NCBI GenBank assembly: GCA_947311605.1
Contig: CAMZLC010000130.1
Coordinates: 1 to 11,660, forward strand
DNA from: an uncultured Sulfurovum sp.
Lineage (GTDB): Bacteria; Campylobacterota; Campylobacteria; Campylobacterales; Sulfurovaceae
DNA: 11,660 nt
Reading direction: 5' to 3'
The notes beneath the pieces are model-generated. The model was not told where the DNA came from, searched no databases, and was given only the letters and a program-made list of their open reading frames with translations. Both the position numbers and the translations under genes were made by a program. Shown in pieces: positions 6,363-11,660 of this stretch. The number at the start of each line of letters is the position of its first letter. Positions within the stretch are counted from its first letter, which is position 1.

Positions 6363-9300
6363 CAGAAGAAAATTTTTACTCGGTTCAGGTGTGGCGGTTG
6401 CGGCTGCATCTGCAGTAGGATACAAGGATATGCTTGGCTCGGTAGTAACCTTCTCCGATAAAGGAGAGAAAGCCAAAGACAGCATCTATTTTAACTCATC
6501 CGAAGCGGAGTACAGCTATCTAAATGAGAAATTTGTCCCCAATGATGCATTCAAGGTCTGCGCCACGACCTGCATTGGATGTACGACACAGTGCGGTGTC
6601 AGGGTCAAGATAGACAAAAAAACAGACAAGGTTGTCCGGGTGCTCGGCAACCCCTACAACCTCCTCTCGACAGATCCCTGGATCCCCTACAATACGAGCA
6701 TCAAGGAGAGCTATACCTTGTTGTCACAGGCAGGAGAATTTGAAACCTATCGCTCCAATGTCTGTGCCAGAGGCAATGTACTTTTTGACAAAACATATGA
6801 TCAAAACAGGGTGCTCAAACCACTGAAGCGTGTGGGAAAAAGAGGAGAAAATCGCTGGAAAGAGATCGACATCGATACACTGATCGATGAGATAGTCAAT
6901 GGCGGAGATCTTTTCGGTGAGGGGAAGGTCAAGGGCCTCAAAGAGGTGAGAGATACCAAAACACCTATCAATCCGGAAGAGCCGATCTTCGGTCCAAAAT
7001 CCAACGGTTTCTGTATCCTCGGAACGACGCACGATGGAAGGGTCAAGACAATAGTGCACAGACTGCTCAAATCTTATGGAAGTGCCAACTATATGGGGCA
7101 CACTTCTATATGTGGCCTTTCGATGCGTGCCGGTGAAGCTGCCTATCTTGGTAATTTCAAAAAATACCCTCACCTGAAACCGGATTTTGAGAATACAGAG
7201 TATCTCTTGAGTATCGGTACCCCTCCGGGACAGGCGGGAAACCCCTTCAAACGACAAGGCAAGCTGCTCGCGCGTGCCAGAACAGAAAAAAATATTCAAT
7301 ACACCATCGTCTCTCCTACGCAGGGGAACAGTGATACGATAGCCGTAGGAGGAAGAAGCCACTGGATACCCATTATTCCCGGAACAGATTTGGCCTTTGT
7401 CATGGGACTGTTACAGATCATTATTAACAGCAAGACCTACAATGCCTCCTATCTGGCTCTGCCTTCTGCCAAAGCGATGCAGGCGGCCAAAGATGTCTCC
7501 TGGACCAATGCCTCCCACCTGATCATACAGGATGAAGAGGGATTTGGCAGAATATTGAGAGACAAGAAGACCCCTTTGGTACTCGATACCCAAGACATGC
7601 AACTCAAGCATGCAGATGATGTGATTGAGGCGGTGCTGGATTATCAGGGCATGGTAGAGTTCGAGGGAAAAACCTACAAAGTAAGAACATCTTTCAATGA
7701 GCTCAAGGAGAATGTCAATGAGCTGAGCCTGGAAGAGTACGCCAAAGAGTGTGGCGTCAGCGTTGATAAAATGCAAGAAGTTGCCAAAGAGTTTGTGTCG
7801 CACGGCAGAAAATCCAGCGTCGATTGTCATGGCGGCACCATGCATACCACAGGATTCTATACCACCTATGCGGTGATGATGCTCGGTGCCATGGTCGGAA
7901 ACCTCAACTACAAAGGCGGTATGAGTCCCGGTGGCGGCGCCTACAAAGACTACAAAGGCAAACAATATAATCTTTTTGGCTACAAGGGCAAGAGTAAGGT
8001 GCACGCAACACGCATCGACAAAACCAGAATGGCCTATGAAAAGACCAATGAATACAAAAAGAAGGTGGCTGCCGGGAAAAACCCCTATCCGGCAAAAGAC
8101 ACATGGTATCCCTTTACCAACGCGCTGGAGAGCGAGATCATCACCAACAGTGCCAAGGGGTACCCCTATAAACTGGATGTCCTGCTGACACTCAATTCCA
8201 ACTTTATGTATGGCACCAGTGGTGGCGAAGGCCATATCAAAGAGCTGATCAGCGATCCGAAAAAATCGATTCCTCTTTTTATTGCCATCGATCCGTTTAT
8301 CAATGAGTCTTCGAGATATGCTGACTATATTATTCCCGACTCCGTACTGCATGAAACCTGGGGGATTGTACATGCCTGGGCAGGCTATCAGACGAAGATC
8401 AATACTTTGAGATTCCCTGTTGTCAAGCCCAGACAAGCACAGTTTAAAAATGGTGACCCTATTGAGGTGATCAGTTTTGCGATTGCCCTGGGCAAAAAAC
8501 TGAAACTTCCAGGATTCGGAGAAAAAGCCATCAAGGGAAATGATGGAAAATGGCACGCCTTTGACAAGGTGGAGGATTTCTACCTGAGAGCCTTTGAGAA
8601 CATCGCTATGGATGGCAAACCGGTACCCGATGCCAGCGATGAAGACATCCGTTTGAGCGGCATTGAATCCTACGTGCCGTCATTGAAAAAAATCTGCGGA
8701 AAGAACTGGAGAAAAACAGCCTATGTGATGGCACGTGGCGGCAGATATGAAGATATCGACAAGAGTTACCAGGGCGAGTACCTCTCTCATCGATACAAAA
8801 AGCCCATACAGATCTACAATGAGACCGTAGGGCGAACAAAGAATGCGCTTACCGGAGAGAGGTTTAGCGGTACAGTCAAGTTCTATAAGCAGAGATTTGC
8901 CAATGGCGAGACTTTTGAAAAGGCATTCCCGAAAGAGCATTTTCCACTGACAGCATTTTCGTTCAAGTCCAATGTACTGTCTACGCCCAATACGGCAAGT
9001 ACGCTTCTCAAGGAGATACGCTATACCACCTATGTGGATATGAATCCAAAAACCGCTGTGAAGTTTGGGCTCAAGCATGGAGATATCGTCAGGATATCAT
9101 CGGCAGATGGCTCGGTGGAGGGTTACTTGAGACTCAGGCACGGCATCCATCCAGAGACTATTGGTGTAGAGCATGGTGCAGGAAGAGAAGGCGAGGGTGC
9201 GATAGACCTAGAGATCAATGGCAAGGTTACTAAAGGAAAGATATCCAGAAGGACAGGGGTATATTACAACAAGCTTGGACTGCATGACAGCAGCCGCAAT

Positions 9301-9378
9301 ACAGCCCTGACAGCAGACTTTGTGTGTGGCTCCAATGCCAGACAGGCCATACCGGTCAAGGTGGAGAAGGTCACTTGA
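6352..9378 (+). CDS. ttrA: Tetrathionate reductase catalytic subunit TtrA-like, molybdopterin oxidoreductase
   Basis: This 1008-residue member of the DMSO-reductase family is predicted to carry bis-MGD and one [4Fe-4S] cluster and to reduce tetrathionate to thiosulfate outside the cytoplasmic membrane. A Tat signal is present (SSRRKFLLGSG, followed by an Ala-rich run). Cluster ligands are C74, C77, C81 and C138. The long gap before the last Cys, filled by a GNPYNLLSTD-type segment, is a TtrA trait. The likely Mo ligand is C254 in SICGLSMRAGEA. Recalled TtrA landmarks recur throughout: LKRVGKRGE, GGDLFGEG, GNPFKRQ, SWTNASHL, YPAKDTWYPF, LPGFGEKAI and LTGERFSG. The length matches Salmonella TtrA (about 1020) and is well above PsrA/PhsA (about 760). 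AAAGGAG lies 6 bases before the ATG. Related substrates (polysulfide, selenium or arsenic oxyanions) cannot be excluded. No dedicated chaperone gene is visible in the window. Confidence 0.88.
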   Translation: MQSSRRKFLLGSGVAVAAASAVGYKDMLGSVVTFSDKGEKAKDSIYFNSSEAEYSYLNEKFVPNDAFKVCATTCIGCTTQCGVRVKIDKKTDKVVRVLGNPYNLLSTDPWIPYNTSIKESYTLLSQAGEFETYRSNVCARGNVLFDKTYDQNRVLKPLKRVGKRGENRWKEIDIDTLIDEIVNGGDLFGEGKVKGLKEVRDTKTPINPEEPIFGPKSNGFCILGTTHDGRVKTIVHRLLKSYGSANYMGHTSICGLSMRAGEAAYLGNFKKYPHLKPDFENTEYLLSIGTPPGQAGNPFKRQGKLLARARTEKNIQYTIVSPTQGNSDTIAVGGRSHWIPIIPGTDLAFVMGLLQIIINSKTYNASYLALPSAKAMQAAKDVSWTNASHLIIQDEEGFGRILRDKKTPLVLDTQDMQLKHADDVIEAVLDYQGMVEFEGKTYKVRTSFNELKENVNELSLEEYAKECGVSVDKMQEVAKEFVSHGRKSSVDCHGGTMHTTGFYTTYAVMMLGAMVGNLNYKGGMSPGGGAYKDYKGKQYNLFGYKGKSKVHATRIDKTRMAYEKTNEYKKKVAAGKNPYPAKDTWYPFTNALESEIITNSAKGYPYKLDVLLTLNSNFMYGTSGGEGHIKELISDPKKSIPLFIAIDPFINESSRYADYIIPDSVLHETWGIVHAWAGYQTKINTLRFPVVKPRQAQFKNGDPIEVISFAIALGKKLKLPGFGEKAIKGNDGKWHAFDKVEDFYLRAFENIAMDGKPVPDASDEDIRLSGIESYVPSLKKICGKNWRKTAYVMARGGRYEDIDKSYQGEYLSHRYKKPIQIYNETVGRTKNALTGERFSGTVKFYKQRFANGETFEKAFPKEHFPLTAFSFKSNVLSTPNTASTLLKEIRYTTYVDMNPKTAVKFGLKHGDIVRISSADGSVEGYLRLRHGIHPETIGVEHGAGREGEGAIDLEINGKVTKGKISRRTGVYYNKLGLHDSSRNTALTADFVCGSNARQAIPVKVEKVT

Positions 9379-9408
9379 TGCATGCCGTTAAGAGTCATTA
9401 GGAAAACT

Positions 9409-9440
9409 TTGTGTACAATGCTCCGAAATTGACACAAGGA
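9409..9440 (+). promoter_or_regulatory. Putative promoter and stem-loop before the cytochrome b561 gene
   Basis: TACAAT (9414-9419) is a -10 candidate 33 bases after the ttrA-like stop. TTGTGTACAAT (9409-9419) pairs with ATTGACACAA (9428-9437) through ten base pairs with one bulged A, around an 8-base loop. The right arm runs into the ribosome site AAGGA (9436-9440). This could be an operator or, in read-through RNA from the upstream operon, a hairpin next to the ribosome site. Confidence 0.4.
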
Positions 9441-9446
9441 ATGATG

Positions 9447-9965
9447 ATGACTCACTATACCAAATCTTTTGTAGCAATGCACTGGGTGCATGCTGTGCTT
9501 TTGACGTTTATCCTGTTGGGGGCCTCATTGGTAATGCCGGATCTGCCAGAGCAGGGTGGTGATCTCGCACCCTTCAAGATACATATCATCCTGGGGATTC
9601 TGGCAACGGTACTGACCCTGGTACGCCTGCTGATGCTGCGCTCCCAGCCGGAGATGGAGCCGCTCAAGGTGAATAGCCTCAGACAAAAGGCTATCGCGTG
9701 GAACCATCGTCTGCTCTACCTGTTCATACTGATCGCAGGGATTAGCGGTTTTGCGACTGCCAACAGTGCCAATGTGGGCGAAGTGGCTGTTTTGGGCAAG
9801 GATCCCACACTCTATACGGGAGCAGGGGGCGCGACAGAGCTCTTGGCTGATATCCACGGAGCCAGTACTACAATCCTGATGCTGCTCATTGCTATGCATA
9901 TTGCAGGGGTACTCAGCTACCGCATCAAGACAGGAGAGTGCATCCTGAAGCGTATGTGGTTCTAG
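9447..9965 (+). CDS. Cytochrome b561-type diheme membrane protein
   Basis: This 172-residue protein has four hydrophobic helices (about residues 12-30, 45-64, 87-104 and 136-157) and the histidine pattern of the bacterial b561/CybB family: H12 and H15 (the MHWVHA motif), H46, H137 (DIHG) and H151 (AMHIAG). It should bind two b hemes and move electrons between quinol and a partner. The length matches E. coli CybB as I recall it (about 176). Three ATGs occur in tandem (9441, 9444, 9447). I choose 9447 because AAGGA at 9436-9440 is 6 bases away; the others are 0 and 3. The 68-base gap after the ttrA-like gene and a possible promoter suggest a separate or partly separate unit. It may serve the reductase as an extra electron link, or be unrelated; its partner is unknown. 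Confidence 0.85.
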   Translation: MTHYTKSFVAMHWVHAVLLTFILLGASLVMPDLPEQGGDLAPFKIHIILGILATVLTLVRLLMLRSQPEMEPLKVNSLRQKAIAWNHRLLYLFILIAGISGFATANSANVGEVAVLGKDPTLYTGAGGATELLADIHGASTTILMLLIAMHIAGVLSYRIKTGECILKRMWF

Positions 9966-9973
9966 AACAGCAC

Positions 9974-10018
9974 GTAAGGGGATGCGACTTCAGTCGCTGC
10001 TCCAAAGAGTGAAATCGC
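9974..10018. repeat. REP-like palindromic element with a degenerate inverted partner
   Basis: GTAAGGGGAT (9974-9983) is followed by the hairpin GCGAC-TTCA-GTCGC (9984-9997). About ten bases on, GAGTGAAATCGC (10007-10018) is, on the opposite strand, GCGATTTCACTC, matching the first copy (GCGACTTCAGTC) at 10 of 12 positions. A GT-headed G-rich lead followed by a short GC hairpin, with an inverted second copy, is the architecture of REP/BIME elements mobilised by RAYT (Y1) transposases. It could also help end transcription after the b561 gene, but no T-run follows. No RAYT gene is present in the window. Confidence 0.45.
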
Positions 10019-10056
10019 TTGCATCAAAATTCAGATTATAGGTGCGGTAATAACGA

Positions 10057-10070
10057 TGGGTGGATACCCA
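10057..10070. repeat. Short hairpin upstream of metX
   Basis: TGGGT-GGAT-ACCCA forms a 5-base-pair stem with a 4-base loop. TGCG (10043-10046) and CGCA (10071-10074) could add an outer stem with a 10-base bulge. It lies upstream of the likely metX -10, so it is probably not in the metX transcript. It may be part of the neighbouring REP-like element. Confidence 0.3.
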
Positions 10071-10090
10071 CGCAAACCAAAGCCCACTTT

Positions 10091-10099
10091 TGATAAAAT
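10091..10099 (+). promoter_or_regulatory. Putative metX promoter
   Basis: TGATAAAAT is an extended -10 (TG-n-TAAAAT) 28 bases before the metX ATG, preceded by a T-rich stretch. The ribosome site at 10115-10121 (GTAGAGA) is weak. I see no SAM riboswitch in the roughly 20-base leader that this promoter would give. Confidence 0.5.
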
Positions 10100-10126
10100 A
10101 CCCCCATTCCATCCGTAGAGAGTAGT

Positions 10127-11221
10127 ATGCAGACTGAAACCAACATTGCCAAATTTACCACACCGTTGTATCTTGAGAGTGGTCGTATTCTGGAACCATT
10201 CGAGTTGGCGTATGAGACCTACGGAGAGATCAGCGAAACCAAAGACAATGTGGTACTGGTCTGTCATGCGCTGACAGGCAGCCATCATGTGGCAGGGCAG
10301 TATGAGGGTGACCGCAAGCCAGGCTGGTGGGATGAGGTGATCGGTGAGGGCAAAGCGATTGACACGACAGAGCATTTTGTGATCTGCATCAATGTACTGG
10401 GCTCATGCTATGGCAGCACAGGCCCCATGAGTGATGCCTATCCCAGCGAAGCGCCGTACCGGCTCAAGTTTCCGGTCGTGACGGTCAAGGATATGATCCG
10501 TGCGCAGAAGCACCTGCTCAGCGCTCTGGGGATACACCATCTCAAGGCGATCGTCGGCGGTTCACTGGGTGGCATGCAGGCCTTGCAGTTTGCAGTAGAC
10601 TATCCCAATTTTGCAGACCGTATTATCGCCATGGCGGCGACCTATGCGACCCGTCCCTGGACGATCGCATTCAACAAGGTAGCCATGGAGGCGATCCGCA
10701 GGGATCCACGGTTTGAAAATGGGAATTATGCCAGAGGTGCTTTTGTAGAAGAGGGACTGGACGGCTTGGCGATAGGCAGGATCGCAGGGCATATCTCCTA
10801 CCTCAGTCCTGACTCTATGGACCGTAAATTTGGGCGCAACTATGTCGGCACCGATGGACTCTTTGAGCTCTTTGGGCGCTATGAGGTCGAGCGCTACATG
10901 GAGTACAACACCAATAACTTCTCCCGTATCTTTGACCCCATGAGCTACCTCTATCTTGCCAAGGCGGTCAATACATTCAACCTCTCCAGGGGCTATGATT
11001 CGCTGCATGAAGCGATCTTGCGCATCAAGGCACAGCTGCATCTGATCAGTTTCGGGGGAGACTGCCTCTTTTTCCCTGAAGAGATGGCGCATATAGCGCA
11101 GATGATGGAGAGAAACGCTCAGGCACACCAGTACCATGAGATCGAGAGTGACTATGGGCATGATGCCTTTTTGGTCGAGATAGAGAAGTTTGCACACATT
11201 CTTAGAGAGGCACTGAAGTAG
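10127..11221 (+). CDS. metX: Homoserine O-acyltransferase, probably homoserine O-acetyltransferase MetX
   Basis: This 364-residue cytoplasmic alpha/beta-hydrolase-fold enzyme acylates homoserine in methionine synthesis, normally from acetyl-CoA. Nucleophile S146 sits in GGSLGGMQ, D312 in the GDCLFFPEEM segment and H345 in YGHDAF, giving a complete catalytic triad in the usual order and spacing. Other MetX marks are the CHALTGSHH segment (oxyanion region), PGWWDEVIGEGKAIDT, NVLGSCYGSTGP and the NNFSRIFDPMSYLYLAKA lid segment. The length is typical. The start at ATG 10127 follows a weak ribosome site but coincides with where the family similarity begins. Some MetX-fold enzymes use succinyl-CoA; I cannot exclude that from the sequence. 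It is probably transcribed together with xseB and the hydrolase gene downstream (51-base gap). Confidence 0.93.
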   Translation: MQTETNIAKFTTPLYLESGRILEPFELAYETYGEISETKDNVVLVCHALTGSHHVAGQYEGDRKPGWWDEVIGEGKAIDTTEHFVICINVLGSCYGSTGPMSDAYPSEAPYRLKFPVVTVKDMIRAQKHLLSALGIHHLKAIVGGSLGGMQALQFAVDYPNFADRIIAMAATYATRPWTIAFNKVAMEAIRRDPRFENGNYARGAFVEEGLDGLAIGRIAGHISYLSPDSMDRKFGRNYVGTDGLFELFGRYEVERYMEYNTNNFSRIFDPMSYLYLAKAVNTFNLSRGYDSLHEAILRIKAQLHLISFGGDCLFFPEEMAHIAQMMERNAQAHQYHEIESDYGHDAFLVEIEKFAHILREALK

Positions 11222-11272
11222 TATCAAGAGTGAAGCATTGAGAGTTTGGAATGAAAACTGAAAGGATAGCGC

Positions 11273-11476
11273 GTGAAAGCAAAGACATTTGAAGAGAAGT
11301 TGACATATTCCAAGAGCCTCCTGGAGCAACTGATGGATCCAGAGATCACCCTGGAGCAGAGCGTGAAGCTCTATGAGGAGGGGCGCAAGACCATCAAAGA
11401 GGCGCAGACGATGATCGAAGAGGCAAAACTCAAAGTCGAGACCATAGAGAAGTCACAGAGTGGGGTCTCCTCGTGA
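11273..11476 (+). CDS. xseB: Exodeoxyribonuclease VII small subunit
   Basis: This 67-residue helical protein carries the XseB pattern: FEEKLTYSKSLLEQL, then PEITLEQSVKLYEEGRKTI and a charged helical tail. XseB forms the small subunit of exonuclease VII, which degrades single-stranded DNA in repair. The large subunit XseA is not in this window. The GTG start at 11273 has AAAGGA 6 bases upstream (11261-11266). Its TGA overlaps the GTG of the next gene (GTGA, 11473-11476), so the two are translationally coupled. The length is normal for the family (about 60-85). Confidence 0.9.
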   Translation: MKAKTFEEKLTYSKSLLEQLMDPEITLEQSVKLYEEGRKTIKEAQTMIEEAKLKVETIEKSQSGVSS

Positions 11477-11660
11477 AAGAGATAGTCGTAGGTGCCTTGC
11501 AGCTTCCTACACTGGGAATGAATGCTACCAGACTGGCGTTTTATCTCAAAAAAGCCAAAGAACGCAAGGTGGAGATCATGCTTCTGGGCGAGTATGTGCT
11601 CAACCACTTTTTTCGTGAGCTTCAGGGGATGAGCCGCAATATGGTCAAGGAGCAGACCAA
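11473..11660 (+). CDS. Carbon-nitrogen hydrolase (nitrilase superfamily), 5' part only
   Basis: The frame is open from GTG at 11473 to the window edge, giving 62 residues. It begins with a buried strand ending in ALQLPTLGMN and continues to IMLLGEYVLNHFF, which fits the nitrilase-superfamily N-terminus: a first beta strand, then the segment holding the catalytic Glu (E40). The catalytic Lys and Cys would lie beyond the window, so activity and substrate (an amide or nitrile) cannot be assessed. The start overlaps the xseB stop by 3 bases and has only a weak G-rich ribosome site (11462-11465), consistent with translational coupling. Confidence 0.75.
   Translation, partial: MKEIVVGALQLPTLGMNATRLAFYLKKAKERKVEIMLLGEYVLNHFFRELQGMSRNMVKEQT

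Noticed and set aside
7411..8556. Long open frame on the minus strand opposite the ttrA-like gene (381 codons)
   Set aside because: It mirrors the codon pattern of the catalytic subunit; no ribosome site, no recognisable domain.
6352..9378. PsrA/PhsA (polysulfide or thiosulfate reductase) as the name of the catalytic subunit
   Set aside because: The protein is about 240 residues longer than those and carries TtrA-specific segments along its length, so TtrA-like fits better; the substrate still needs testing.
9411..9446. Upstream GTG start for the b561 gene
   Set aside because: It has no ribosome site and the extension covers the -10 candidate; AAGGA is correctly spaced only for ATG 9447.
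10056..10118. A 20-codon open frame upstream of metX as a leader peptide
   Set aside because: It has no spaced ribosome site, starts upstream of the likely metX promoter and lacks a run of regulatory codons.
10100..10126. A SAM riboswitch before metX
   Set aside because: The leader from the predicted promoter is only about 20 bases and no riboswitch core is visible in the intergenic region.

Overview
The window looks like chromosomal DNA from a member of the Campylobacterota, probably a Sulfurovum/Sulfurimonas-type sulfur respirer. I base this on the histidine-kinase style (an H-box of the form AHQWRQPL), the small compact operons, the TATAAT/TAAAAT-type -10 boxes with little visible -35, and the respiratory Mo/Fe-S reductase. 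The genus is an inference from family resemblance, not from any database search.

Layout. (1) Positions 1-546, minus strand: the 5' part of a gene for a small secreted protein of unknown function, divergent from (2) a class I/II PLP aminotransferase (673-1794). (3) Positions 1905-9378: the core of the window, a five-gene cluster on the plus strand. It holds an OmpR-type response regulator, a membrane histidine kinase, a Tat-exported protein with four [4Fe-4S] motifs, an NrfD-type membrane anchor and a 1008-residue Tat-exported molybdopterin catalytic subunit. The catalytic subunit matches tetrathionate reductase TtrA along its length, so the cluster reads as a ttr-like R-S-B-C-A locus. Its two regulators belong to different families from the enterobacterial TtrR and TtrS. 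(4) Positions 9447-9965: a cytochrome b561-type diheme membrane protein with its own putative promoter. (5) Positions 9966-10126: a short intergenic region with REP-like hairpins, then a good metX promoter. (6) Positions 10127-11660: metX (methionine synthesis), xseB (exonuclease VII small subunit) and the start of a carbon-nitrogen hydrolase gene that leaves the window.

How the genes may work together. The kinase would sense an external signal and phosphorylate the regulator. The regulator would then control ttrBCA, and perhaps itself: an exact 11-base repeat occurs upstream of both the regulator gene and ttrB. Electrons would pass from menaquinol through the NrfD subunit and the four-cluster protein to the bis-MGD enzyme, which reduces tetrathionate (or a related sulfur oxyanion or polysulfide) on the outer face of the membrane. 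The b561 protein is a possible additional electron link. No stretch longer than about 165 bases lacks a gene. I see no tRNA, rRNA, CRISPR array or transposase gene.
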